From the NCBI RefSeq assembly GCF_039525805.1, contig NZ_BAAAHZ010000012.1: a DNA stretch of 64,000 nucleotides; one strand, 5' to 3'. The translations under genes were made by a program, and so were the position numbers. Shown here piece by piece: positions 1 to 8,214 of this stretch. Source of the stretch: Dietzia natronolimnaea (GTDB taxonomy: Bacteria > Actinomycetota > Actinomycetes > Mycobacteriales > Mycobacteriaceae). The notes beneath the pieces are model-generated. The model was not told the origin of the DNA and searched no databases. It saw only the letters and a list, made by a program, of their open reading frames with translations. The stretch's first letter is position 1; every line of letters begins with the position of its first letter.

Positions 1-776
1 TCCCGGGTGTCCCCGACCTCCGCGAGGTGGTTCATCACCTGACGCATCCCGGCCACCGCGCCCCGCATGGCCGCGTTCGCGTAGAGGGCCACGGCGAAAC
101 CGAGTTCACCCAGTTCCTCCCGCGGGAGCAGCGGGGTCAGACCACCCTCGACCATGTTGGCCATGTGGATCCCCGGGACACTCGTCGTGATCCTGCGCAT
201 CTGGTCCACGTCCCGGGGGGCTTCGACGAAGAGCACGTCCGCCCCCGCCTCGAGGTACCGGCCCGCGCGGTCGATCGCCTCGTCGATCCCCTCGATGGCC
301 AGGGCATCCGTACGGGCGATGATCACGAAGTCGTCGTCTCTACGGGCGTCGACAGCGGCCTTGATCTTCCCGACCATCTCGTCCGCCGAGATGACCTCCT
401 TCCCGGTGAAGTGGCCGCACTTCTTGGGGCTGACCTGATCCTCCAGCTGGAGGGCGGCCGCCCCGGCCCCTTCGATGAGCCGGACGGTGCGCTGCACGTT
501 CAGCGCGTTGCCGAAGCCCGTGTCGCCGTCGACGACCACCGGGATCTGCACGGCATCGGCGATCGCGTTGACGTGACCCACCAATTCGCTCAGGGTGATG
601 AGTCCGAGGTCGGGTGCCCCGAGGTAGGAGTTGGTCACCCCCGCGCCGGTCACGTACACGGCCTCGAACCCCGTGTCCTCCACCACCCGGGCGGTGAGGG
701 CGTTGGGAGCACCCGGCACCATCAACGGGAGCCCTCCTGATGCGAGGAGGCCTCGCAACTTCTGTGTTGTCGTCAT
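1..776 (-). CDS. isocitrate lyase/PEP mutase family enzyme, partial (C-terminus beyond window)
   Basis: The protein reads in from an ATG at 776, preceded by an AGGAAAGG ribosome-binding site, and is still open at base 1. Its sequence shows the hallmark of the isocitrate lyase/phosphoenolpyruvate mutase superfamily: KKCGHF with the catalytic cysteine at residue 120, the metal-binding VVVDGDTGFGN stretch before it, and IIARTDA after it. Members cleave or form C-C or P-C bonds on 2-hydroxy/2-oxo acids (2-methylisocitrate lyase, oxaloacetate decarboxylase, carboxyvinyl-carboxyphosphonate mutase). The substrate cannot be decided here. It begins 34 bp after a GntR regulator on the same strand, which suggests a small catabolic operon controlled by that regulator. 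Confidence 0.85.
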   Translation of the reverse strand, partial: MTTTQKLRGLLASGGLPLMVPGAPNALTARVVEDTGFEAVYVTGAGVTNSYLGAPDLGLITLSELVGHVNAIADAVQIPVVVDGDTGFGNALNVQRTVRLIEGAGAAALQLEDQVSPKKCGHFTGKEVISADEMVGKIKAAVDARRDDDFVIIARTDALAIEGIDEAIDRAGRYLEAGADVLFVEAPRDVDQMRRITTSVPGIHMANMVEGGLTPLLPREELGELGFAVALYANAAMRGAVAGMRQVMNHLAEVGDTR

Positions 777-810
777 GGGTTGTTGCACCTTTCCTGGCCC
801 GTCTGAGCCG

Positions 811-1485
811 CTATTCGGATGTGATCCCCAGTGCGTCCACGGCGCTCTTCCGTGCCTTGTCGAGGTGCAGTCTCAGGATCTCCGCCGCACGGTCCTCATC
901 GCGCTCGACGATCGCCGCGACGAGTCGCTCGTGCTCGGCGAGCGCCTCCCGGGCTCGATCGGGCTTCTTGGCCGACGTCTGTCTCGCGAGGGAGATCTGG
1001 CGCTGGACCTCGACCGTCGCGGCCGCCAGTGCGTCGTTGCCGCTCATCCACGTCAACCGGGTGTGGAGGTCCCGGTCGGCGGGATACGGGCGGTCGGGAT
1101 CCTGGGACAGCTCCTCCCCCGCCTCTCCGACCAGCTGCTCGAGCTCCCGCAACTCCTCGTCGGTCGCCCTCCGGCACACCAGACGGACACTGTGTGTCTC
1201 CAGCGCGGTACGGAGCTCGTACAGATCGTCGACCTCACCGGGCTCGAACGTCTTCACGAAGGCGCCGCGGTGGCTCACGATCGTCAGCAGACCTTCGCCC
1301 ACCAGTCGCTGGATGGCCTCGCGCAGGGGCCCCCGGCTGATCCCGAGCACCTCGGCGATGGACACCTCGTTCAACCGCTCCCCGGGAGGGAGCGTGCCGT
1401 CGAGGATCATCTCCCGAACCCGCTCCTCGGTCCGACGGGCGAACGTCCCGTCCCTGGTCAAAGGGGCACTCGCGGACTTCTTCAT
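811..1485 (-). CDS. GntR family (FadR/FCD-type) transcriptional regulator
   Basis: This is a 224-residue regulator. The N-terminal winged helix covers about residues 10-75 (RTEERVREMILDGTLPPGERLNE, then ISRGPLREAIQRLVGEGLL). A C-terminal all-helical FCD ligand-binding domain follows (LYELRTALETHSVRL ... DRDLHTRLTWMSGND ... EHERLVAAIVERD), whose Asp/His residues usually hold a metal and a small carboxylate. I chose the ATG at 1485 because GAGGAGTAGGG lies directly before it, although the frame stays open to 1632. The downstream isocitrate lyase-family gene is the likely target. A tandem and inverted repeat about 140 bp upstream may be its operator. Confidence 0.9.
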   Translation of the reverse strand: MKKSASAPLTRDGTFARRTEERVREMILDGTLPPGERLNEVSIAEVLGISRGPLREAIQRLVGEGLLTIVSHRGAFVKTFEPGEVDDLYELRTALETHSVRLVCRRATDEELRELEQLVGEAGEELSQDPDRPYPADRDLHTRLTWMSGNDALAAATVEVQRQISLARQTSAKKPDRAREALAEHERLVAAIVERDEDRAAEILRLHLDKARKSAVDALGITSE

Positions 1486-1618
1486 CCCTACTCCTCTATT
1501 CGACTCGATCACTCTCACCGCGGAGGCGCCGGTCAACTCAACCGGGCGGTCCTCAGCAGGACGTACTCGATCCCCTTGAGCACCGCCGTTCAGGTCACAC
1601 CTATTGTGATGCACATCT

Positions 1619-1637
1619 CTGTCAACTGTCAACAGTT
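1619..1637. promoter_or_regulatory. tandem/inverted repeat upstream of the GntR gene
   Basis: Two adjacent copies of CTGTCAA (1619-1632) overlap a perfect inverted repeat, AACTGT-CA-ACAGTT (1624-1637). On the minus strand these read as two TTGACA hexamers, so the site could act as a -35 element, a GntR operator, or both. The assignment rests only on repeat structure and position. Confidence 0.45.
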
Positions 1638-1820
1638 AGCGACGTGCCGATCTGGTCGGCCGATTCCGTGGGCTCACCCGCAGCCCTCCCACAACCCACG
1701 CCCGTCGCGGGGCAGGCGCGCAATGGTCCGGGTTGATGTTAACGCCGATGCGACCGGGCGACCGGCAGGAAGACCGAGAGGGTCCGGCCCCCTTCCCCGA
1801 CCGGGCCGAGGCCCCCGTTG

Positions 1821-1865
1821 TTGCCGTGTCCCACATTCGCCCTTATACTTGCTTGCAGCAAGCAA
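1821..1865 (+). promoter_or_regulatory. promoter with overlapping 17-bp palindromic operator for the MarR-MFS operon
   Basis: A -35-like TTGCCG (1821-1826) and -10 TATACT (1844-1849) are separated by exactly 17 bp. A perfect palindrome, TTGCTTGC-A-GCAAGCAA, occupies 1849-1865. It abuts the -10 and covers the expected transcription start, 26 bp before the GTG of the MarR gene. This is the classic layout for autorepression by a MarR dimer. Confidence 0.75.
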
Positions 1866-1891
1866 TTTAATCGAAGGCCGAGGAGGTCACG

Positions 1892-2359
1892 GTGGCGATA
1901 GACGCCGAACAGGGCGGGAAACTGGCTGTCGACCTGTCCCGGGTGGTCAAGATGCTCAGGGCACTGAACATGTCCGCGCCGCGACTCCACGAGTCGCTCG
2001 AGCCGTCGACCCACCCCCTGCTCTTCGCGATCCACGACGAACCCGGACGGGTCACCGCCCTCGCCGACCGCGTCCACACCGACATCTCGGTGGTGAGCCG
2101 TCAGGTACGTCACCTCGAGACCCTCGGCCTGGTCGCCAAGGTCCCCGACCCCGATGACGGGCGTGCGAGCGTCGTCACCCTCACCTCCGAGGGAAGCGAC
2201 CTCGTCACCCGGGTCTTCGCCGGACGAGGCCAGTGGATGGCCGGCGTGCTCGCCGACTGGACTCCCGAACAGGCTGCCTCGCTCGACGAGGGACTGACCC
2301 GACTCGCCGACTCGCTGCGTGCGGAGATCGACGCCCTCACGTCCGCCAAGGAGAACTGA
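1892..2359 (+). CDS. MarR family transcriptional regulator
   Basis: A 155-residue winged-helix regulator of normal MarR length. The recognition region reads VTALADRVHTDISVVSRQVRHLETLGLV and the wing KVPDPDDGRASVVTLT (about residues 55-100), flanked by the dimerisation helices. The start is a GTG with AGGAGG 7 bp before it. Its stop codon overlaps the ATG of the MFS transporter (TGATG), so the two are cotranscribed and the regulator most likely represses the pump until a toxic ligand binds. The 17-bp palindrome at 1849-1865 is its probable binding site. Confidence 0.93.
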   Translation: MAIDAEQGGKLAVDLSRVVKMLRALNMSAPRLHESLEPSTHPLLFAIHDEPGRVTALADRVHTDISVVSRQVRHLETLGLVAKVPDPDDGRASVVTLTSEGSDLVTRVFAGRGQWMAGVLADWTPEQAASLDEGLTRLADSLRAEIDALTSAKEN

Positions 2360-4206
2360 TGACCGACCGCGCACCCGTCACGACCCAGGCCGGTGAGGAC
2401 GGCGAGTTCTCTCATCGGCAGATCCTGGTCATCCTCGCCGGCCTCATGTCCGCGATGTTCCTCGCGAGCCTGGACCAGACCATCGTGTCGACAGCCATCA
2501 GGACCATCGCCGACGATCTGCAGGGCCTGGACGCGCAGGCGTGGGTGACCACCGCCTACCTGATGACCTCGACCATCTCGACACCGCTGTACGGCAAGCT
2601 CTCGGACATCTACGGGCGCAAACCGTTCTTCGTCATCGGCATCGTGATCTTCGTGTTCGGCTCCCTGCTGTGCACGCTCGCCGACTCGATGTACACCCTC
2701 GCGCTGTACCGGGGGATCCAGGGACTCGGCGCCGGCGCACTGATGTCGCTCTCCCTGGCGATCATCGGCGACATCATCCCGCCGCGCGACCGTGCCAAGT
2801 ACCAGGGTTACATGCTCGCGGTGTTCGCCTCGTCCTCCGTCATCGGACCGGTCGTCGGCGGCTTCTTCGCCGGCGTGGAGACGATCTTCGGCATCGACGG
2901 CTGGCGCTGGATCTTCCTCATCAACGTCCCCATCGGCGCCATCGCGCTGACCCTCGTGATGATCACCCTCAACGTCAAGAACGTCCGCGTGGACCACCGG
3001 GTGGACTGGGCGGGCGCGGCCACCATCGTCGTCGGCCTGGTACCGCTCCTGCTGGTGGCCGAGCAGGGCAACTCGTGGGGCTGGGGGTCCCCGTCCGCAC
3101 TCGCCTGCTACCTCGTGGGCCTGGCCGGGATCGGCCTGTTCCTCATCGTCGAGGCCCGGGCCGGCGACCAGGCTCTCATCCCACTGCGCCTGTTCCGCGA
3201 CCGCACCTTCGCGATCGTCACCGCCGGCGGGGTGATCGTGGGAATGGCCATGTTCGGCGGGATGATGACCCTGCCCCTGTACATGCAGATCGTGCACGGC
3301 GCCGACCCCATGGAATCCGGCCTCATGATGCTGCCACTGGTGGCGGGCATGATGGGCGCCTCGATCGTGTCCGGTCAGCTCATCTCCAAGACCGGCCGGG
3401 TACGCGAGTTCCCGATCCTCGGCACCGCCATCTCGGCCGTCGGGCTGTTCCTGCTGTGGACCATCGACGCCGACACCTCGCTGACCCTGGTCATGGCCTA
3501 CATGCTGGTGCTGGGAATCGGCCTGGGCAACTGCATGCAGCCGCTCACCCTGATCGTGCAGAACGCTGTGAGCCCGCGCGAGATCGGCGTGGCCACCGCG
3601 TCCGCGACCTTCTTCCGCCAGCTCGGCGGCACCGCCGGGGTGGCCGTGTTCCTGTCGATCCTCTTCAGCCGGGTCGGGGGTTCCATCACCAGCGAGCTGC
3701 AGCAGGCGGGCGCAGACGGCACCCTCGCCCGCGGTGTGCAGGAGGGCCTGGCCGACCCGGCGCTGCGCGCGGACCCGGAGGCTCTCGGGATCGTGCAGGC
3801 CCTCGCCGACCCGGCATCGGGCGCGGGCGCGGGCGCGCTCGAGACGGTCACCAAGGACTCGTCCGTCATCAACCGCCTGCCCGAGCTGGTGGCCCACCCC
3901 TTCGAACAGGGCTACGCGCTGAGCATGTCGGAGATCTACCTGGTCGCCGGAATCCTCGCCGTCGTCGCCTCGGTGGTCCTGGCCTTCCTGCCACCGATCG
4001 TGCTCCGGACCGGCTCGGCCCAGGCCGAGGCCGCCCGCGAGGCCGCCGCGGCGGCGGCCCCGTCGGGAACCGACCTCGCGTCGGCCGAGGTGGCCACCGG
4101 TGGGGCCACACCCGAGCGTGTGGACGTCACCGCGACCGCCACCGCCGAGCCCGAAGAATCGGTCACGACGACGGCGAGGGAGGCCCCTGACAACCCGGAC
4201 CGCTGA
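2359..4206 (+). CDS. MFS multidrug efflux transporter, DHA2 (14-TM, EmrB/QacA) family
   Basis: A 615-residue membrane protein that exports hydrophobic drugs by proton antiport. The family signatures are visible: LDQTIVSTA in the first helix (motif D1), the cytoplasmic loop GKLSDIYGRKPF (motif A), and SSVIGPVVGGFF in helix 5 (antiporter motif C). The size and number of hydrophobic segments fit 14 membrane spans. The C-terminal tail (about the last 60 residues) is a hydrophilic Ala/Thr/Glu-rich extension with no domain I recognise. I take the ATG at 2359 because it overlaps the MarR stop; an upstream in-frame ATG at 2233 lies inside the MarR gene. The substrate is unknown. Confidence 0.92.
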   Translation: MTDRAPVTTQAGEDGEFSHRQILVILAGLMSAMFLASLDQTIVSTAIRTIADDLQGLDAQAWVTTAYLMTSTISTPLYGKLSDIYGRKPFFVIGIVIFVFGSLLCTLADSMYTLALYRGIQGLGAGALMSLSLAIIGDIIPPRDRAKYQGYMLAVFASSSVIGPVVGGFFAGVETIFGIDGWRWIFLINVPIGAIALTLVMITLNVKNVRVDHRVDWAGAATIVVGLVPLLLVAEQGNSWGWGSPSALACYLVGLAGIGLFLIVEARAGDQALIPLRLFRDRTFAIVTAGGVIVGMAMFGGMMTLPLYMQIVHGADPMESGLMMLPLVAGMMGASIVSGQLISKTGRVREFPILGTAISAVGLFLLWTIDADTSLTLVMAYMLVLGIGLGNCMQPLTLIVQNAVSPREIGVATASATFFRQLGGTAGVAVFLSILFSRVGGSITSELQQAGADGTLARGVQEGLADPALRADPEALGIVQALADPASGAGAGALETVTKDSSVINRLPELVAHPFEQGYALSMSEIYLVAGILAVVASVVLAFLPPIVLRTGSAQAEAAREAAAAAAPSGTDLASAEVATGGATPERVDVTATATAEPEESVTTTAREAPDNPDR

Positions 4207-4209
4207 GCA

Positions 4210-4249
4210 CCGGGGCCTACCCCGCGGCTCCAAGCCCGGGGCCTACCCC
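4210..4249. repeat. short direct repeat at convergent gene ends
   Basis: CCGGGGCCTACCCC occurs twice (4210-4223 and 4236-4249). Each copy can pair GGGG with CCCC as a small hairpin. The second copy contains the stop codon of the SRPBCC gene. It lies between two convergent genes and may be a local 26-bp duplication of a weak terminator. Confidence 0.5.
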
Positions 4250-4692
4250 TCGATGTCGGCCTTGAGGTTGGCCAACAACTGGTGCTGGATCCGCTTGAGC
4301 CCGGCCGGGGCGAAGGTCCGCTCGAAGAACCCGCCCACTCCCCCGGCTCCGTCCCATGACGTGGTCATCTCCACCAGCGCACCGCCGGTGGCCTCGCGGA
4401 CCGTGTAGGTGGTGGCCATGGACGAATTGGCGTCCTTCTCCACCAGCGACCAGTGCGCCGCGGCCTCGTCCACGGTCACCGTGGCCTTGACGTCCCGGCT
4501 GCGCTTCTTGGTGGCCTGGAGGTTCCACGCCGCCACGGTGCCGTGCCCCTGGCCGCCCTCGATCAACCTGTACGCGGTGAACTGCTCGGGCTGGATCCGG
4601 GGACGGACCTGGGCGTAGTCCGCGATCGCGGCCGTCACGGTCGCGACGGGCGCCTCGATGACGATGGTGTTGCTGGCGGTGACCCTGCCCAT
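4243..4692 (-). CDS. SRPBCC family (START/polyketide cyclase-like) protein
   Basis: A 149-residue protein with the helix-grip fold pattern of the SRPBCC superfamily. It opens with a beta strand (NTIVIEAPVATVTAAIADY), has a central antiparallel sheet (ATKKRSRDVKATVTVDEAAAHWSLVEKD), and ends in a long helix (APAGLKRIQHQLLANLKADI). Such proteins bind hydrophobic ligands in a deep cavity. The Mycobacteriales carry many with no known ligand, and nothing here identifies one. The ATG at 4692 is chosen for the upstream GAGGAG. It sits 76 bp downstream of the cation ATPase on the same strand. Confidence 0.8.
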   Translation of the reverse strand: MGRVTASNTIVIEAPVATVTAAIADYAQVRPRIQPEQFTAYRLIEGGQGHGTVAAWNLQATKKRSRDVKATVTVDEAAAHWSLVEKDANSSMATTYTVREATGGALVEMTTSWDGAGGVGGFFERTFAPAGLKRIQHQLLANLKADIEG

Positions 4693-4768
4693 GATCGTGA
4701 CTCCTCCTCTGCCTGACCACGTCGCGCCCGCCGGAATCGCCGGTGGCGGCGCCCTCGACAGGGGCGCG

Positions 4769-7537
4769 TCAGACCACCACCATCGTGCCCGATCCCTCCT
4801 GCCGCCGAGCACGCCACCTCGCCCCGATCTTCCGGAGCTCCTCGAGCCAGAGGATCGACGAGCCCACCGCGACCGCCAACAACCACTCGTCCGCGTGCAA
4901 CGGGGTGGTGTCGAAGATCCCCTGGAGGAAGGGCACCTGGACCACGGCCACCAACAGCAGCGGGACCGCCGCCAGTGCCACCCAGATCGGGGCGTTGTGC
5001 GCCATGTCCCGGGAGAACACCGAGCCGTCCGTGGAGCGGACGTTCATCAGGTTGAACACCTGGAAGAACACGAAGGCGGCGTAGGCGAGGGTGGTGGCGA
5101 ACAACGGCACGCCCGCGCGCTCGGGGAACAGCGTCTCCGCGAACGCGAGGACCAGCAGTGTCCCGGTGGCCATGACCACGCCCAGCCGCAGGATCCGTAC
5201 CAGTCGTGACGGGGTGAGGATCTGCTCGTCGGCGGGTCGGGGCGGCCGCCGCATCGCGTTCTTCTCCACGGGCTCCACGCCCAGAGCCATGGCAGGCGGG
5301 CCGTCCATGACGATGTTGACCAGCAGGACCTGCAGGGCGGTGAACGGCACGGCCGCCAACCCGAACAGCCCGCTGGCGAGGAACACCAGAACGAACGCCC
5401 ACGCGGTGGTGAGCTGGAACTTCACGAACTTCACGATGTTGTCGTAGATGCCGCGGCCCTGCTCGACGGCCGAGACGATGGTCGCGAAGTTGTCGTCCGT
5501 GAGCACCATGTCGGCCGCACCCTTGGACACGTCGGTGCCGGTGATCCCCATCGCGATCCCGATGTCGGCCTGACTCAGCGCGGGTGCGTCGTTGACGCCG
5601 TCCCCGGTCATGGCCACCACGTCCCCGCCGGACTGCAGGGCCCGGACCATCCGGATCTTGTGCTCGGGGGACACCCGGGCCAGGACTCCCAGGCCGGGGG
5701 CACGTCCGGTCAGCTCGTCGTCGTCGATCCCGTCGAGATCGACCCCTCGCACCGCCTCCCCCTCGATCCCCAGGTCACGGGCGATCGACGAGGCCGTGAC
5801 GAGGTGGTCGCCGGTGATCATGTGAACCGAGATGCCCGCCTCGCGTGCCACCCGGATGGCCTCGGCGGCCTCGGACCGGGGCGGGTCGACGATGCCGACC
5901 ACGGCGAACACGGTCAGGCCGCGCACCTCGTCGAGGAGCACGCTCTCATCTACTCCGGTCTCGCCGGATCCGTCCTCGCCTGGTGCCGACTCGAACGGGC
6001 GCCCCGCCACCAGCAGGGTCCGCAGGCCCCGCTCCGCGAGCTCCTCGGTCGCGAGACGGATCGCCTCGTGCAGCTCGTCGGTGAGCTCGACGGCGTCCGT
6101 GCCGTTCCACACGTGGGTCGACCGGGGCAGCAGCGCACCGGTCGCGCCCTTGGCGCTGAGCGCGAGCTCCCCGCCCGGTGAGCGGTTGACGGTGGCCATG
6201 AACCTGTAGTCGGAGTCGAAGGGCACCTGGGCCACCCGCGGCCGTGCGGCACGCAGTCCCTCCACGTCGAGCCCGCACTTGGTGGCGGCCACGAGGAGAG
6301 CGCCCTCGGTGGGGTCGCCGACGAGTTCGCCGTCGGTCACGATCGCGTCGTTGCACAGCGTCATGGCGACCGCCGCCCTCCGGAGGTCCGGAACGGCATC
6401 CGGATCGGACGACAGGACCGTGCCGGTCGCCTCGTATCCGGTCCCGGTGACGGTGTAGGCGGAACCGCCCGCGACGATCCGCGTCACGGTCATCTCGTTG
6501 AGGGTGAGGGTCCCGGTCTTGTCCGTGGCGATGTGGCTGGTCGACCCGAGGGTCTCCACCGCCGCGAGGTTCTTGATGATCGCCCCCTCACGGGCGAGCC
6601 GCGAGGCGCCCATCGCGAGGGTGAACGCCACCACGGCGGTGAGGCCCTCCGGGATGGTGGCCACGGCGAGCGAGACCGCGCTGAGGAGCATGTCCTCCCA
6701 GGACTGCCCGCGCACCAGTCCGATCCCCATCACCAGCGTCACCACGACCAGCGCGATCACGGTGAGGACCCGGGCCAGGACCCCGATCCGCCGTTGTAGC
6801 GGCGTCTGCTCACCGCCCGCCCCGCCGAGCAGCTCGGCGATCGCCCCCATCTCCGTGCGCTCACCGGTCCCCGTGACCACCACGCGCGCCCGACCGCGGG
6901 TGACCTCGGTGTTCATGAACACCATGCCGGTGCGGTCACCGAGCGGCGCGTCCGCGGCGGCCACCGCTCCCGCCGTCTTGTCCACGGGGACCGACTCGCC
7001 GGTCAGGGCCGACTCCGCCACCTGGAACCGGGACGCCTCGAGAACGCGACCGTCAGCGGGGACCCTGTCGCCGGATTCCACCACCACGACGTCCCCCGGG
7101 ACGAGATCCGCGCTGTCCACCTCCACCTCGGCGCCGTCCCGCACCACCCGGCTGTGCGGCACCGCCATGTCGCGCAACGCGGCCAGGCTCTCCTCGGCCC
7201 GCGTCTCCTGCACGTAGTTCAGCACGGTGTTGAGCACCACCACCAGGAGGATGACGACCGGGGTCTCCCACTCGCGCGAGATCACGGCGCTCACCACGGC
7301 GGCCACCGCGAGAACCATGATCATGGGGTCGCGGAGCAGCCGCAGGACCCGTCTCCAGGCCGGCACCCCGGCCGCCACCGGCAGGGTGTTGGGACCGTGC
7401 TCGGCGAGACGACGCGACGCCTCGGCGCGGGTCAGGCCGTTCGACCCCGCGCCGAGGCGGGAGACCACCTCTGCGGTGGACAGTGTGTGCCAGGGGGTGC
7501 GCCGGTCCGTCTCCGGGGCGCGGTCCGTCGTCGTCAT
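4769..7537 (-). CDS. P2-type (calcium/cation-transporting) P-type ATPase
   Basis: A 922-residue ion pump of the inner membrane. All catalytic signatures are present: TGES in the actuator domain, DKTGTLT with the phosphorylated Asp at residue 339, and the hinge TGDGVNDAPALSQADIGIAMG. The M4 segment reads IPEGL, as in P2A/P2B calcium and secretory-pathway pumps, not the CPx motif of heavy-metal ATPases. An N-terminal cation-ATPase domain (HTLSTAEVVSRLG...RLAEHGPNTLP) and C-terminal M7-M10 helices complete the family layout. Calcium, manganese or magnesium are possible ions. The ATG at 7537 follows a GGGGGG tract; another ATG at 7576 would overlap the upstream gene. The gap of 17 bp to the MBL gene suggests cotranscription. 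Confidence 0.92.
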   Translation of the reverse strand: MTTTDRAPETDRRTPWHTLSTAEVVSRLGAGSNGLTRAEASRRLAEHGPNTLPVAAGVPAWRRVLRLLRDPMIMVLAVAAVVSAVISREWETPVVILLVVVLNTVLNYVQETRAEESLAALRDMAVPHSRVVRDGAEVEVDSADLVPGDVVVVESGDRVPADGRVLEASRFQVAESALTGESVPVDKTAGAVAAADAPLGDRTGMVFMNTEVTRGRARVVVTGTGERTEMGAIAELLGGAGGEQTPLQRRIGVLARVLTVIALVVVTLVMGIGLVRGQSWEDMLLSAVSLAVATIPEGLTAVVAFTLAMGASRLAREGAIIKNLAAVETLGSTSHIATDKTGTLTLNEMTVTRIVAGGSAYTVTGTGYEATGTVLSSDPDAVPDLRRAAVAMTLCNDAIVTDGELVGDPTEGALLVAATKCGLDVEGLRAARPRVAQVPFDSDYRFMATVNRSPGGELALSAKGATGALLPRSTHVWNGTDAVELTDELHEAIRLATEELAERGLRTLLVAGRPFESAPGEDGSGETGVDESVLLDEVRGLTVFAVVGIVDPPRSEAAEAIRVAREAGISVHMITGDHLVTASSIARDLGIEGEAVRGVDLDGIDDDELTGRAPGLGVLARVSPEHKIRMVRALQSGGDVVAMTGDGVNDAPALSQADIGIAMGITGTDVSKGAADMVLTDDNFATIVSAVEQGRGIYDNIVKFVKFQLTTAWAFVLVFLASGLFGLAAVPFTALQVLLVNIVMDGPPAMALGVEPVEKNAMRRPPRPADEQILTPSRLVRILRLGVVMATGTLLVLAFAETLFPERAGVPLFATTLAYAAFVFFQVFNLMNVRSTDGSVFSRDMAHNAPIWVALAAVPLLLVAVVQVPFLQGIFDTTPLHADEWLLAVAVGSSILWLEELRKIGARWRARRQEGSGTMVVV

Positions 7538-7554
7538 CCCCCCATCGTGCCCGG

Positions 7555-8214
7555 TCAGCTGCCCCGGGCGATCCACTCCTCCAGATGCGGGGACTCCTCG
7601 CCCACCTTCGTGCCGTCACCGTGGCCGGTGTGGACCAGGGTCTCGGCGGGCAGGGTGAGGATCCGGTCGCGGATCGAGGTGATGATGGTCGGGAAATCGG
7701 AGTACGACCGTCCCGTGGCACCGGGCCCTCCGGAGAACAGGGTGTCGCCGGAGAACAGGACGCCCGCCTCGGGGACGTGGAAGACACACGAGCCCGGCGA
7801 GTGGCCGGGGGTGTTCATGACCGTGAACCCGGTCCCGGCGATCTGGAAGACCTGCCCGTCCTCGAGGTCCTCGTGGGCGACCGTCGGGTGGGTCTCCTCC
7901 CACAGCATCTGGTCGCCGGGGTGGACGAAGACCCGGGTGTCGAGCTCGCGGGCGAGCTCCGGGGCGACGGTGATGTGGTCGTTGTGGGCGTGCGAGCACA
8001 GGATGCCCTTGACCGTGCGCCCGGCCACCGCGTCGATGATCGGCTGGGCGGTGTGGGCGGCGTCGATGACGTACACCTCGGAGTCGTCACCGAGGATCCA
8101 GATGTTGTTGTCCACCTCCCACTCGCCGCCGTCGAGGGCGAAGACGCCGCTCGTCACGACCTTCTCGATACGCAGTCCACCGGCATTGCCGGCACTCGTG
8201 TACGTCTCGCTCAC
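7555..8214 (-). CDS. MBL-fold metallo-hydrolase paired with the mycothiol dehydrogenase
   Basis: A 219-residue metallo-beta-lactamase-fold hydrolase. The zinc motif SHAHNDH is followed by further ligands in TPGHSPGS, FSGDTLF and the C-terminal TGHG. Its GTG start overlaps the stop of the S-(hydroxymethyl)mycothiol dehydrogenase gene by 4 bp (GTGA). In mycobacteria the same pair occurs (Rv2259-Rv2260 order). By analogy with S-formylglutathione and glyoxalase II hydrolases, it probably cleaves S-formylmycothiol or a related mycothiol thioester. That substrate is inferred from the neighbour and has not been shown. Confidence 0.88.
   Translation of the reverse strand: MSETYTSAGNAGGLRIEKVVTSGVFALDGGEWEVDNNIWILGDDSEVYVIDAAHTAQPIIDAVAGRTVKGILCSHAHNDHITVAPELARELDTRVFVHPGDQMLWEETHPTVAHEDLEDGQVFQIAGTGFTVMNTPGHSPGSCVFHVPEAGVLFSGDTLFSGGPGATGRSYSDFPTIITSIRDRILTLPAETLVHTGHGDGTKVGEESPHLEEWIARGS

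Larger units (their letters stand above)
1486..1891. other. 406-bp divergent intergenic region
   Basis: This non-coding stretch separates the minus-strand GntR gene from the plus-strand MarR gene. It holds the GntR-side repeat near 1619-1637 and the MarR-side promoter/operator at 1821-1865. The middle (about 1640-1820) shows no convincing reading frame or RNA structure. Confidence 0.6.

Noticed and set aside
2110..4233. A 707-codon open frame opposite the MFS transporter
   Set aside because: It is a high-GC shadow: it is antisense to a well-supported transporter, rich in Arg, Gly, His and Asp, and has no domain or ribosome-binding site.
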